From contig JASJAW010000039.1 in NCBI GenBank assembly GCA_030066795.1, forward strand, positions 1 through 58,375: 58,375 nt of DNA. The letters run 5' to 3'. Each line of letters opens with the position of its first letter. The first letter of the stretch is position 1. The position numbers and the translations under genes were made by a program. The DNA comes from Dinoroseobacter sp. (GTDB lineage Bacteria; Pseudomonadota; Alphaproteobacteria; Rhodobacterales; Rhodobacteraceae). The notes below the pieces were generated by a model. The model searched no databases. It worked only from the letters and a program-made list of their open reading frames with translations, and had not been told where the DNA came from. This document shows, piece after piece, positions 35,006-44,421 of the stretch.

Positions 35006-35545
35006 TCAGGCGCCCTCGAACTCGGTGAGGGCATGTATGGTCATGTCCATATCCGCCAGTAGCTTTCGCCCGCCCAACTCCGGCAGGTCGACGACAAAGG
35101 CACAGCCGATCACCTCGGCCCCGAGTCTTTCGATAAGCTGAATGCCCGCGCGGGCTGTCCCGCCGGTAGCCAGCAGATCATCGACAAGCAGCACCCGTTC
35201 CCCCGGCTGCAGGCAATCGTCGTGGATCTCGACCGTGGCTTCGCCGTATTCCAGTGCATAGTCCTGTTCGATCGTCTTCCCGGGCAATTTCCCTTTCTTT
35301 CGGACAGGAACGAACCCGACGCTGAGCTGGTGTGCCACCGCGCCGCCAAGGATAAAGCCACGCGCTTCCAGACCCGCGACCTTGTCGATCGGTGTGCCGA
35401 CGAAAGGGTCCAGCAATTGGTCCACCGCGATCCGAAATCCGCGCGGATCCAGAAAGAGCGTTGTAACATCACGAAACAAGATACCCTCATGCGGGAAATC
35501 GGGGATCGTGCGGATATATTCCTGCACGGATTTGCGCGGGGTCAT
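35006..35545 (-). CDS. apt: Adenine phosphoribosyltransferase
   Basis: A 179-residue type I phosphoribosyltransferase that converts adenine and PRPP to AMP. The PRPP-binding motif [14 protein letters not shown] is at about residues 123-136, and [17 protein letters not shown] and RKKGKLPG match Apt. It follows mtaP by 21 nt on the same strand. The pair forms a salvage unit in which MtaP frees adenine from methylthioadenosine and Apt recovers it. A terminator lies downstream. Confidence 0.96.
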   Translation of the reverse strand: MTPRKSVQEYIRTIPDFPHEGILFRDVTTLFLDPRGFRIAVDQLLDPFVGTPIDKVAGLEARGFILGGAVAHQLSVGFVPVRKKGKLPGKTIEQDYALEYGEATVEIHDDCLQPGERVLLVDDLLATGGTARAGIQLIERLGAEVIGCAFVVDLPELGGRKLLADMDMTIHALTEFEGA

Positions 35546-35566
35546 CTGAGGTCTCCTGAAGCTGAG

Positions 35567-36439
35567 TTACAGTACGCGTCCGGCGACGGCATCGAGCTTG
35601 GCCATGAGCGCTGGGTCCCGTTTGTCGGGGGCTGTCAGGAACGCGTACTCCAGTGCACGATCACAGCCATGAGGGCAGGGGGCGCGGTCAGGTCCCAGCA
35701 AGGCGGGAAGCCGCGCAATCAGTCCTTTTGCTTTTTCCGAGTTGCCCATCAGGGTCTTGATGATCTCGGTCACGTCCACCTCGCCATGGTCCGGATGCCA
35801 GCTGTCATAATCTGTGACCATCGCGACCGAGGCGTAGCAGAGCTCGGCCTCGCGGGCGAGCTTGGCTTCGGGCATGTTGGTCATCCCAATCACGTCGCAT
35901 CCCCAGCTTTCGCGATACATTTTGGATTCTGCCAGCGTGGAAAACTGCGGACCTTCCATCGCCAGATAAGTGCCGGCTTCGTGCACAGTGATGCCTGCAT
36001 CGCGCCCTGCTTCAAGGCAAGCGGAGCCAAGGCGTGGGCACGTCGGGTGCGCAACACTGACATGCGCGACGAGGCCTGTGCCGAAGAACGATTTCTCGCG
36101 GGCGAAAGTGCGGTCAATGAACTGGTCCACAATCACGAAATCACCCGGCGCCATTTCTTCCCGGAAGGATCCGCAGGCACTTACCGAGATCACGTCGGTG
36201 ACACCGAGCCGTTTGAGCGCGTCGATATTGGCGCGATACGGTACCGTGGTCGGGCTGTGCACATGCCCACGCCCGTGACGCGGGAGGAATGCCATGTGTA
36301 CGCCCTCGAGTGTTCCGGTCAGGATCTGATCCGACGGCGCCCCCCATGGGCTGTCGACCTGCTGCCAAGTCGCGCCTTCGAGACCGTCAATCTCATACAG
36401 ACCCGATCCACCGATCACGCCGATATAGGTGTCCATCAT
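35567..36439 (-). CDS. mtaP: S-methyl-5'-thioadenosine phosphorylase
   Basis: A 290-residue purine nucleoside phosphorylase-family enzyme. It starts IGVIGGSGLYEIDGLEG and contains FLPRHGRGHVHSPTTVPYRANI, SACGSFREEMAPGDFV, and EGPQFSTLAESKMYRESWGCDVIGMTNMPEAKLAREAELCY, all typical of MTAP. It splits methylthioadenosine from polyamine or homoserine-lactone synthesis into adenine and methylthioribose-1-phosphate. It is the first gene of the mtaP-apt operon and is divergent from the SulP gene. Confidence 0.95.
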   Translation of the reverse strand: MMDTYIGVIGGSGLYEIDGLEGATWQQVDSPWGAPSDQILTGTLEGVHMAFLPRHGRGHVHSPTTVPYRANIDALKRLGVTDVISVSACGSFREEMAPGDFVIVDQFIDRTFAREKSFFGTGLVAHVSVAHPTCPRLGSACLEAGRDAGITVHEAGTYLAMEGPQFSTLAESKMYRESWGCDVIGMTNMPEAKLAREAELCYASVAMVTDYDSWHPDHGEVDVTEIIKTLMGNSEKAKGLIARLPALLGPDRAPCPHGCDRALEYAFLTAPDKRDPALMAKLDAVAGRVL

Positions 36440-36644
36440 TTGCCTTCCTGCTCAAGTTTCGCACGTGCACCTCAGCGCGTGTGGGCGATGAAGTAAAGGG
36501 CCGCGACCCTGAATGAAGGCTCATTGGGCAGGGCGCAGGTATGAAAAGAGCGCAACGCTGATTTGCCTTTATGCTCTGGCTCGCTACCTACCGTTCCTAT
36601 AAGCCCCCAAAGACCCCATACGCCCCAAGTCCAAGGATTCGCCC

Positions 36645-38252
36645 ATGGCCCGCGCCCTGTTGGCATCTTTTGCCAATCGTTTTGCATTTTCTGGTCCCAC
36701 TGCGCCGACCGAGACGCTCAGCTTTGATCGTCTTCGGATCGAGCTTCTGTCTGGCTTGACTGTCGCGCTCGCACTGGTGCCTGAAGCGGTTGCCTTTGCG
36801 TTTGTTGCAGGTGTTCATCCGCTGGTCGGCCTGTATGCGGCTTTTATCGTCGGTCTGATCACTGCGTTGATCGGCGGCAGGCCCGGCATGATTTCCGGCG
36901 CCACTGGTGCGCTTGCGGTTGTCATGGTCTCCTTGGTGGCCAAGCACGGGGTGGAATATCTGTTTGCGACCGTTGTCCTGATGGGGCTGCTGCAAATCTT
37001 GGCGGGGATCTTCAAACTGGGGAAGTTCATACGAATGGTGCCGCACCCGGTGATGCTTGGGTTCGTCAACGGGTTGGCCATCGTGATCTTTCTGGCCCAG
37101 CTAACCCAATTCAAAGTGCCCAATGCTGCGGGCGAGATGGTCTGGATGACCGGATGGCCACTGGTCATGATGTTGGGGCTGGTGGCCCTGACCATGGCGA
37201 TCATCTGGGGGATGCCAAAGTTGACCAATGCCGTACCGGCACCGCTTGCGGGGATCGGGATCGTTGCACTTCTGGTGATCGCCTTTGGGATTGACGTGCC
37301 ACGTGTGGGCGACATGGCCTCGATCGAGGGCGGTCTGCCGACCTTCCATATCCCTATGGTGCCGCTCAACCTGGAAACACTACAGATCATTGCGCCCTAC
37401 GCTTTCATCCTTGCGGCCATTGGCCTGATCGAAAGCCTGCTCACGCTGAACCTCGTGGGCGAGATCACCGGCAAGCGGGGCGGGGCAAGTCAGGAATGTG
37501 TGGCGCAAGGCGTTGCCAATACCGTTACCGGCTTCTTTGGCGGCATGGGCGGCTGCGCGATGATCGGCCAGTCTATGATCAACGTGAAATCGGGAGGGCG
37601 GACGCGGATTGCAGGTGTCGCCGCGGCCTTGTTCCTTTTGTTCTTCATCGTTGCGGCCTCGCCGTTGATTGAGCAAATTCCGCTCGCTGCGCTTGTCGGG
37701 GTGATGTTCATGGTGGTGATCGGCACGTTTGCCTGGCAGTCGTTGAAGATTATGCGCCGTGTGCCGCTGACGGACGCCATCGTCATCGTCCTGGTCACTG
37801 TCGTAACCGTGCTCACCGACCTTGCTATTGCTGTTATCGTAGGCGTCATTGTGTCAGCCTTGGCCTATGCGTGGAACAATGCCGCGCGTATCCATGCGAA
37901 GACTTACACCACCCCGGAGGGGGCGAAAGTCTATCAAGTGCAGGGGCCGCTTTTCTTTGGCTCGGCGACTGGTTTTGTAGAGCTCTTCACACCAGAGGAC
38001 GATCCGGCGGTCGTGATAGTCGAGTTCGCGGATAGCCGCGTCGTGGACCAGTCCGCGCTGACAGCTATTGAGACCGTGGCCGCCAAATACGCTGCCGCCG
38101 GAAAACACCTTCAGCTACGTCACCTGAGCCGGGACTGTCACCAGTTGCTGGCCAAGGCAGGCCAGCTGATGATCGACAGTGACGATGATCCGGATTACGC
38201 AATCGCCGCGAACTACTCCGTCAAAACGGGCATTCTGGGCGCCGGACACTGA
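36645..38252 (+). CDS. SulP-family anion transporter with STAS domain
   Basis: A 535-residue SLC26/SulP transporter. The membrane part (about residues 20-415) includes SGLTVALALVPEAVAFAFVAG, GGRPGMISGATGALAVVM and CVAQGVANTVTGFFGGMGGCAMIGQS. A cytosolic STAS domain follows (about 430-520, VVIVEFADSRVVDQSALTAI). The family moves sulfate, bicarbonate or dicarboxylates; the lack of sulfate-assimilation genes here leaves the substrate open. The start follows AAGGAT. It is divergent from mtaP with a 205-bp gap. Confidence 0.92.
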   Translation: MARALLASFANRFAFSGPTAPTETLSFDRLRIELLSGLTVALALVPEAVAFAFVAGVHPLVGLYAAFIVGLITALIGGRPGMISGATGALAVVMVSLVAKHGVEYLFATVVLMGLLQILAGIFKLGKFIRMVPHPVMLGFVNGLAIVIFLAQLTQFKVPNAAGEMVWMTGWPLVMMLGLVALTMAIIWGMPKLTNAVPAPLAGIGIVALLVIAFGIDVPRVGDMASIEGGLPTFHIPMVPLNLETLQIIAPYAFILAAIGLIESLLTLNLVGEITGKRGGASQECVAQGVANTVTGFFGGMGGCAMIGQSMINVKSGGRTRIAGVAAALFLLFFIVAASPLIEQIPLAALVGVMFMVVIGTFAWQSLKIMRRVPLTDAIVIVLVTVVTVLTDLAIAVIVGVIVSALAYAWNNAARIHAKTYTTPEGAKVYQVQGPLFFGSATGFVELFTPEDDPAVVIVEFADSRVVDQSALTAIETVAAKYAAAGKHLQLRHLSRDCHQLLAKAGQLMIDSDDDPDYAIAANYSVKTGILGAGH

Positions 38253-38272
38253 GCTGGTATCGCGCGCCTGGG

Positions 38273-38782
38273 TCATCCGGCAACCAAGCCGGATGGGTCC
38301 GGCGCTGCGTTCGCTAACTGCGCCAGGAAATCCATGACGCGCTCTTTGCGGGCCTCGGATTTCAGGTCGGTTGCAGTCAAATGACAGATGCCGCACAAAC
38401 CGCGACTGAGCGATTTTTCGACCTGCTCTACCGCCGGAGCGATATTTTTCTGCCCACCTGACGTCAACAGCAGGCCAACTTCAGCAGGCCAGTCCTGCAA
38501 CGCTTCGAGCGCAGCCCGCAACGGGGTTGCCGCAGAGCCCGTCCAAACCGGTCCCCCCACAATAACCCGGTCATAGTCGGAAAGGGACACGCCCGGTTCA
38601 ATTCTCACTGGCGGCAGTTTCCCCCTGATGCTGTCAAACCCTGCGTGCAGATACCCCAGAAAGCCGCTGCGGTAGGCAGAACACACGATTTCAGCCTCAT
38701 CGGCATCGAGAGCGGTCGCGATTTCATGTGCAACACCGCGTGTCACACCACTGAACGAGTAGTACAGAAGAAGTGTCTTCAT
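38273..38782 (-). CDS. Flavodoxin-family protein
   Basis: A 169-residue flavodoxin-like protein. The N-terminal FMN phosphate loop is LLYYSFSGVTRGVAHEIA (residues 5-22), and the second FMN loop is VIVGGPVWTGSAATPLRAAL. A CGIC motif near residue 131 could bind metal or be redox-active. It resembles proteins in the flavodoxin/menaquinone-dependent oxidoreductase group. It is convergent with the SulP gene 20 nt away. The partner reductase is not encoded nearby, so its pathway is unknown. Confidence 0.85.
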   Translation of the reverse strand: MKTLLLYYSFSGVTRGVAHEIATALDADEAEIVCSAYRSGFLGYLHAGFDSIRGKLPPVRIEPGVSLSDYDRVIVGGPVWTGSAATPLRAALEALQDWPAEVGLLLTSGGQKNIAPAVEQVEKSLSRGLCGICHLTATDLKSEARKERVMDFLAQLANAAPDPSGLVAG

Positions 38783-38863
38783 ATCTCAGTTCTCCCATCC
38801 CTGAAGGCGGGAGTCTGACACATCTTCTTTGCGCATTCTTTGCGCGGTATCAAAGTCTCGTTC

Positions 38864-39469
38864 CTAGTCGTCCGGCCGCGCGAGGCTGAAGAGGTTGTCG
38901 ACCTTCGCGTAGTCGCGGTAGCCCAATCGCGAAAGCGGTTCGAACGTGGTCACGTCAAACCGGCCCTCGACAAGGTGCTCGTCGCGCATGTGGACGCCTG
39001 TCACTTCGCCCAGCACCAGAAAATTCGCGGCACCCGGAAGCTGGACGATCTGCGTGAGTTTGCATTCAAGGTTCGCCGGCGCGGCGGCCACACGGGGACA
39101 GTCTATGGTCTCGCACGGTACTTTTTCGATCCCCGCTGCCTCGAACTCGTCGATATCAGCCGCGAAGGCTTGCGAGCTTTTATTCATCACGTCGCGCAGC
39201 GCGTAGGAGACGATATTGACACAGAAAACGCCGGTCTCGCGGATGTTGGCGACGCTGTCTTTGGTATCGCCCCGATCCTCTTTCGCTGAGGTGGAGGAAA
39301 ACATGACCTGTGGTGGGACGTAAGCGACCGCGTTGAAGAACGAGTACGGTGCAAGATTGTCCCGCCCGTCCTTGCCACGGCTCGAAATCCAGCCGATGGG
39401 GCGCGGTGTGACGATGGCGTTGAACGGGTTGTGTGGCAGGCCATGGCCATCCTCGGGTCGGTAGAACAT
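38864..39469 (-). CDS. Flavin reductase-family (FMN-binding split barrel) protein
   Basis: A 201-residue flavoprotein of the flavin-reductase-like domain family. Features are NPFNAIVTPRPIGWISSRGKDGRDNLAPYSFFNAVAY-type blocks, KEDRGDTKDSVANIRETGVF, and CKLTQIVQLPGAANFLVLGEV. Members either supply FMNH2 to monooxygenases or bind FMN for other redox work. It is on the same strand as the flavodoxin-like gene 81 nt downstream and divergent from a GNAT gene. The substrate is unknown. Confidence 0.87.
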   Translation of the reverse strand: MFYRPEDGHGLPHNPFNAIVTPRPIGWISSRGKDGRDNLAPYSFFNAVAYVPPQVMFSSTSAKEDRGDTKDSVANIRETGVFCVNIVSYALRDVMNKSSQAFAADIDEFEAAGIEKVPCETIDCPRVAAAPANLECKLTQIVQLPGAANFLVLGEVTGVHMRDEHLVEGRFDVTTFEPLSRLGYRDYAKVDNLFSLARPDD

Positions 39470-39557
39470 TTTCCCTCCTCGCGTTTGCGCAGCACATTTG
39501 CCCTGTGTTAGGCGCTGGGGCCAGCGAAAAAAGCAAGTTCGGCGGAAAGCGACAGCG

Positions 39558-40040
39558 GTGGAGTTGAGGCGAGAGCAGCCTGAGGATTGGTGGGAGGTCG
39601 AAGCCCTCTATGACCTGTGTTTCGCACCGGGCCGCGAAATGCTGTCCTCGTACCGTTTGCGCGAGGGCGTGGAGCCGGTGCCTGAGTTATGCATGGTCGC
39701 ACGCGATGACCTTGGCGTCGTGGGGGGCGCGATCCGCTTCTGGCCTGTGCGCGTTGGCCCGGCACCCTGTCTGTTGCTCGGCCCGGTTGCCGTGCATCCG
39801 ACGCGCCAAGGCGAGGGGCTAGGCGCGTTCCTTATTCAGGAAGGGCTGCAGCACGCGGCTGCTCTTGGCTGGGAACGGGTGCTGCTGGTGGGCGACGCGC
39901 CCTACTATAGCCGGTTCGGGTTCTGCAAAGCAGAAGATGTGCAAATGCCTCTACCGACAAACCCCGAGCGGGTTTTGTCCCAAGCACTTGTTCCTGAGGC
40001 ATGGGATGGCGTCGCAGGGCCGGTACAGCCAGATACCTGA
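39558..40040 (+). CDS. GNAT-family N-acetyltransferase (YhbS type)
   Basis: A 160-residue acetyltransferase. The acetyl-CoA-binding motif A is LLGPVAVHPTRQGEGLGAFLIQEG (about residues 72-95), followed by the YhbS-like VLLVGDAPYYSRFGFCKAEDV. The GTG at 39558 gives the family's normal N-terminus, VELRREQPEDW; an upstream reading adds 20 unrelated residues. The acceptor is unknown. It converges on ptsP with a 16-bp gap holding a small hairpin that covers both stop codons. Confidence 0.85.
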   Translation: MELRREQPEDWWEVEALYDLCFAPGREMLSSYRLREGVEPVPELCMVARDDLGVVGGAIRFWPVRVGPAPCLLLGPVAVHPTRQGEGLGAFLIQEGLQHAAALGWERVLLVGDAPYYSRFGFCKAEDVQMPLPTNPERVLSQALVPEAWDGVAGPVQPDT

Positions 40041-40056
40041 CGCGGGTCCAGCGGCG

Positions 40057-42300
40057 TCAGCCTTGCGTCCGTAGCCAGTCCATAACGGCAGGGCGGACGG
40101 TCATGGCGCCGGTGGCGCGGGCTTCCGAGATCACCGCGCGTACCTCACGCAGATCGCTCCGGCGCAACAAATGCTTCACTGGGCCGATCGATGCAGGGCG
40201 CATCGAGAGCGTGCGCAAGCCCATGGCTGCAAAGCAAAGGGCCTCCACGGGACGGCCTGCATCCTCGCCGCAGAAGCTCAAGGGGGTACCGACGTCACGG
40301 CACCGGCTGACAATCAGTTCGAGAAAGCTCAGGAAGCTCACATTCAACGTGTCGTAGCGCCGGCGCACGCGTTCATTCTCGCGGTCCGCGGCAAAGAAGA
40401 ACTGCTTCAGGTCATTCCCACCGATCGAGATGAAATCGGCAAGCTCGAAAAAGGCATTGGGCGAAAAGGCGAGGCTGGGGGTTTCCAGCATTGCACCGAT
40501 CTCGAGGGTTTCCGGGAGCACGCGCCCGAGCGCGTCTTCGCGGTCCATCTCGCGCAGAAGGGAGTCGCGTGCGCGCGTGAACTCATCAAGTTGCGCCACG
40601 AACGGAAACATGACCGTCAGAGGCCGTCCATTGGCCGCGCGGATCAGCGCCTGTAGCTGCATCCGCATGACCCCGGGTTTGTCGAGTCCGACGCGGATTG
40701 CCCGCCAGCCGAGTGCCGGGTTGGGCTCGTCCTGCGGCTTCATATAGGACAGCACCTTGTCCGACCCGATATCGAGCGTGCGAAACACCACGCGTTTGCC
40801 ATAGGCGGCATCGAGCACGCGTGAATAGATCGTTGCGAGTTCCGACCGTTTTGGCACTTTCGACCGGGTGAGGAATTGCAACTCTGTCCGAAACAGGCCC
40901 ACACCTTCGGCTCCCGATGTTGGCAGAGAGGGCAGGTCCGCCATAAGTCCGGCATTCATTTGCAGCGAGACCACGTTGCCACAAAGTGTTTCCGCCGGTT
41001 TGTCGCGCAACGATGCGTAGCGCTCCTGTGCCTTGGCCTGCATCGCCATCTTGTCGGCGAAATGGGCCTGTACAGTGTCGTCGGGACGCAGGTGCACTAT
41101 GCCCTGCTCTCCATCGACCAGCACCAGATCCCCGTTGAGCGCGTCGGTCGTGATCCGCCCGGCATGGACGATAAGCGGAATAGCCAGCGCCCGGGCCACC
41201 ACGGCGGCATGGCTGCCCACGGAGCCTTCTTCCAGAATGATGCCCTTCAGCGACCGTCCATAGTCCAATAACTCGCCTGGACCTATATTGCGCGCCACGA
41301 GAATAGGGTCGGGCGGAATTTCTGCACCGGTCTCACTGCCCTGACCGGTCAGCATTCGCAGCAACCTGTTTGACAGGTCGTCCAGATCGTGCAGCCGTTC
41401 GCGCAGATAGGGGTCGGGGACCTGTTCCATTCTGGCGCGCGCGGCGCTTTGTTCCTTCTCTACAGCGGCTTCGGCGGATAGCCCGGACGAAATGCTCTCT
41501 TCCATTCGGCGCATCCAGCCGCGGGAGTTTGCAAACATCCGGTAGGCTTCAAGAATCTGGAGTTGTTCGCTGTCTTCGCTTTGGGCGGTGTCGAGCATTT
41601 CATCGACAGAAACACGTAATTTGTCGACGACAGCGCGCAGCGTTGCGATTTCGGCCTCGGTATCTTCGGCAACCAGACGCGTGACCACAACGCGGGGCTC
41701 ATGTAAATACGCGTGCCCCATGGCCACGCCTTCCTGCGCAACCGTTCCACGGATCATCACCGGGTTCTTGTGCGGTGCCGCCAATGCAGCGCCTTCGCCG
41801 GTAAATGCGCCGAGCTCTTTCATTTCCGCCACGACCATGGCGACGACTTCGAGCGCGTAAACCTCGTCAGCGGAGTATTCTCGCTTGTTTCGAGATTGGA
41901 CCACCAGCACGCCAAGCATCTCGCCAAGGCGTTGGATCGGGACGCCAAGGAAGCTGGAGAACACCTCCTCGCCGGTCTCCGGCATATAGCGGAACCCACT
42001 CGTGTTGGGTGCGTCTGCGGTATTGAGCGCGCGCTTGCTGCGGGCCACGCGGCCCACAAGCCCTTCGCCCACGCGCATCCGCGTTTTGTGAACCGCTTCG
42101 GGGTTCAGGCCTTCCGTTGCGCACAACTCTAGCGTGCCCGCATCGCGAAAAAGATAAATGGAACAGACCTGAGTCCCCATACTGTCCGCGATCAGATGGG
42201 TGATATGGTCCAGCCGTTCCTGCCCAGCACCGGCCTCGGCCAAAGTGGCCTGCAACCGGCTGAGAAGTTTACGGCTTTCGGTTTCCAGTCTGTCCGACAT
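40057..42300 (-). CDS. ptsP: Phosphoenolpyruvate-protein phosphotransferase, nitrogen PTS (EI-Ntr)
   Basis: A 747-residue EI-Ntr. The N-terminal GAF domain (about 1-160) starts with MSDRLETESRKLLSRLQATL and includes CSIYLFRDAGTLELCATEGLN. The EI part has the phospho-histidine region EEGSVGSHAAVVARALAIP and the C-terminal PEP-binding domain with GVGLFRTELQFL, FRTLDIGSDKVL and SIGGNDLKQ. It starts the phosphate relay to NPr and EIIA-Ntr that links nitrogen and carbon status. The ATG at 42300 is 22 nt after lysC; its GGGGG ribosome-binding site lies in a short hairpin. The lysC-ptsP order is common in alphaproteobacteria. Confidence 0.96.
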   Translation of the reverse strand: MSDRLETESRKLLSRLQATLAEAGAGQERLDHITHLIADSMGTQVCSIYLFRDAGTLELCATEGLNPEAVHKTRMRVGEGLVGRVARSKRALNTADAPNTSGFRYMPETGEEVFSSFLGVPIQRLGEMLGVLVVQSRNKREYSADEVYALEVVAMVVAEMKELGAFTGEGAALAAPHKNPVMIRGTVAQEGVAMGHAYLHEPRVVVTRLVAEDTEAEIATLRAVVDKLRVSVDEMLDTAQSEDSEQLQILEAYRMFANSRGWMRRMEESISSGLSAEAAVEKEQSAARARMEQVPDPYLRERLHDLDDLSNRLLRMLTGQGSETGAEIPPDPILVARNIGPGELLDYGRSLKGIILEEGSVGSHAAVVARALAIPLIVHAGRITTDALNGDLVLVDGEQGIVHLRPDDTVQAHFADKMAMQAKAQERYASLRDKPAETLCGNVVSLQMNAGLMADLPSLPTSGAEGVGLFRTELQFLTRSKVPKRSELATIYSRVLDAAYGKRVVFRTLDIGSDKVLSYMKPQDEPNPALGWRAIRVGLDKPGVMRMQLQALIRAANGRPLTVMFPFVAQLDEFTRARDSLLREMDREDALGRVLPETLEIGAMLETPSLAFSPNAFFELADFISIGGNDLKQFFFAADRENERVRRRYDTLNVSFLSFLELIVSRCRDVGTPLSFCGEDAGRPVEALCFAAMGLRTLSMRPASIGPVKHLLRRSDLREVRAVISEARATGAMTVRPAVMDWLRTQG

Positions 42301-42322
42301 GCACCCCCGGGGTGTTGAGCGC

Positions 42323-43561
42323 TCAGGCTGCGGTCTCCAGCCCGAACGCATCATGGAGGGCTTGGACCGCGAGTTCCATATATTTCCGCTCGATCAGGAC
42401 GGAAATCTTGATCTCGGAGGTGGTGATCACCCGAATGTTGATGTTTTCGTCGCGCAGTGCCTGGAACATCCGCGCCGCAACCCCTGCATGGGACCGCATC
42501 CCAATACCCACCACCGACACCTTTGCGACGTCGGTGTCAGCGACGAGTTCCTGGAAATTGATCTCGCCGTGCTCCTTCGCCTCCTTGATGGCTCGCTCGG
42601 CACGCTTCACCTGATCTGTAGGGCAAGAGAAGGTCATGTCGGTCCGGCCATCTTCGGAGATGTTCTGCACGATCATGTCGACATTCACACCCGCTTCGGA
42701 GAGGGGGCCAAAAATGGCGGCAGCGATGCCCGGTCTGTCAGCGACCGAGATCAAGGTCATTTTTGCTTCGTCGCGAGAATAGGCCACCCCGGAGACAACA
42801 TTGCTTTCCATAATCTCTTCCTCATCGCAGACCAGAGTACCGGAGTCCGGTGTGTTTTCTTCAAAACTGGACAAAACCCGCAAGCGCACTTTGTAGCGCA
42901 TCGCCAGCTCCACCGAGCGCGTTTGCAAAACCTTGGCGCCAAGGGAGGCGAGCTCCAACATCTCCTCGAACGCGATCTTGTCCAGTTTGCGCGCCTTCGA
43001 CGTGATGCGCGGGTCGGTGGTGTAGACGCCGTCGACATCGGTGTAGATATCGCAGCGCTCGGCCGTGAAGGCAGCCGCAAACGCGACAGCGGTTGTATCC
43101 GAGCCTCCGCGCCCCAGCGTGGTGATCCGACCCTCTGGGCTGAGACCCTGAAAACCCGCAACGACGGCAACGTCCATGCCCTCGTCGAATTTTGCATCAA
43201 GATTATCGCGCGGGATTTCTTCGATCCGGGCCGCCGCGTGGGCAGCGCTGGTTTTTACCGGAACCTGCCAGCCCTGCCAACTGCGTGCGGGGACATCCAT
43301 TTCCTGCAAGGTCAACGCCATCAGACCAGCGGTCACATTCTCACCGGAACTGACCACGGCATCGTATTCGCGTGCATCATAAAGCGGGGAGGTCTGGTCG
43401 ACCCAGCCGACCAGCTCATTGGTTTTTCCAGACATGGCGGAGACGATAACGATGACCTTGTAGCCGCGGTCAACTTCGCGTTTCACTTTCTCGGCGGCGT
43501 TCCTGATCTTGTCCAGATCCGCAACCGAAGTGCCACCGAATTTCATCACAAGAATGGGCAT
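42323..43561 (-). CDS. lysC: Aspartate kinase
   Basis: A 412-residue aspartokinase for the first step of Lys/Thr/Met synthesis. The kinase domain starts MPILVMKFGGTSVADLDKIR and contains VVVAGFQGLSPEGRITTLGRGGSDTTAV. Two ACT domains follow, including VADRPGIAAAIFGPLSEAGVNVDMIVQNIS, which should give feedback control by lysine or threonine. The start at 43561 is at the conserved N-terminus; the frame extends upstream without similarity. It is the first gene before ptsP. Confidence 0.97.
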   Translation of the reverse strand: MPILVMKFGGTSVADLDKIRNAAEKVKREVDRGYKVIVIVSAMSGKTNELVGWVDQTSPLYDAREYDAVVSSGENVTAGLMALTLQEMDVPARSWQGWQVPVKTSAAHAAARIEEIPRDNLDAKFDEGMDVAVVAGFQGLSPEGRITTLGRGGSDTTAVAFAAAFTAERCDIYTDVDGVYTTDPRITSKARKLDKIAFEEMLELASLGAKVLQTRSVELAMRYKVRLRVLSSFEENTPDSGTLVCDEEEIMESNVVSGVAYSRDEAKMTLISVADRPGIAAAIFGPLSEAGVNVDMIVQNISEDGRTDMTFSCPTDQVKRAERAIKEAKEHGEINFQELVADTDVAKVSVVGIGMRSHAGVAARMFQALRDENINIRVITTSEIKISVLIERKYMELAVQALHDAFGLETAA

Positions 43562-43733
43562 TTGTGCCTCTCGTCCCTCGCAGTCGCCGCCGTGTAGGCC
43601 ATAGGGCCGGGCAGGGCAAGGGAGCGTTGGGTCGCGGGGTGGGCATTGCTCCTCTTGCCGGTCGTTTGCGGCTGCGCCATACCGTGCCCGAACAGAACGT
43701 CTCGGCCCACACAAACGAAGCAGGAACTGATCA

Positions 43734-44408
43734 ATGTACACGGTATCCCAACGACTTGTGGCAGAGTTTCTCGGGACCTGTTTTCTGGTGGCCACGGTCG
43801 TGGGGTCCGGGATCATGGCCGACCGGCTTTCCGAAGATGTCGGTGTTTCGCTTCTTGGAAACACGCTGCCTACCGGCGCGATCCTCGTCGTTCTGATCAC
43901 CATGCTTGGACCGATCTCGGGGGCGCATTTCAATCCGGCCGTAACACTCGTCTTCGCGCTTCGAAAAGACATCGTAGTGTCCCTGGCCGCAGCCTATATG
44001 CTTGTCCAGATCGCCGGTGGCATTGCGGGCAGTCTTCTGGCGCACGCCATGTTCGAGCTGCCGCTTGTGCAAATCTCGCAAACTGCGCGCGCAGGACCGG
44101 GGCAATGGCTCGCGGAAGTGGTAGCCACCTTCGGGCTTGTCGCGGCCATCCTTTCTGGTCTGAAATTTCGTGCGGATGCGGTGCCTTGGCTGGTGGGGCT
44201 ATATATCACCGCCGCATATTGGTTCACGGCCTCTACGAGTTTCGCGAACCCCGCCGTCGCTATCGCGCGGGGGCTGTCGGACACCTTTGCCGGTATCCGG
44301 CCTGTGGATGTACCAGCATTTATTTTTGCGGAGGCGCTTGGGGCAGTATTGGCGTTGATCGTCTTTCGTTGGCTTTTGACGGCATCAGCAAGAAAAGAGA
44401 CCGATTAG
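43734..44408 (+). CDS. MIP/aquaporin-family channel
   Basis: A 224-residue channel with six membrane helices. Both pore motifs are intact: NPA at residues 67-69 in SGAHFNPAVTL and NPA at 172-174 in FANPAVAIARG, with the selectivity-filter arginine at 179. The sequence resembles the aquaporins that occur beside arsenic genes in rhizobia and rhodobacters (AqpS), which can pass arsenite as well as water or glycerol. The ars operon is about 5.3 kb away, so this is only a possible link. The start follows CAGGAAC. Confidence 0.9.
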   Translation: MYTVSQRLVAEFLGTCFLVATVVGSGIMADRLSEDVGVSLLGNTLPTGAILVVLITMLGPISGAHFNPAVTLVFALRKDIVVSLAAAYMLVQIAGGIAGSLLAHAMFELPLVQISQTARAGPGQWLAEVVATFGLVAAILSGLKFRADAVPWLVGLYITAAYWFTASTSFANPAVAIARGLSDTFAGIRPVDVPAFIFAEALGAVLALIVFRWLLTASARKETD

Positions 44409-44421
44409 AGCTTCTGCGGGA

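Noticed and set aside
36472..36687. Small reverse open frame in the mtaP/SulP gap
   Set aside because: No ribosome-binding site or similarity, and it overlaps the clear SulP start.
38274..38295. CATCCGGC/GCCGGATG hairpin near the SulP stop as terminator
   Set aside because: No T-run in either direction and it lies in the coding end of the flavodoxin-like gene.
40037..40060. CTGACGC/GCGTCAG hairpin across the GNAT and ptsP stops as terminator
   Set aside because: Short stem without T-runs; it may have a minor 3'-end role but cannot be called a terminator.
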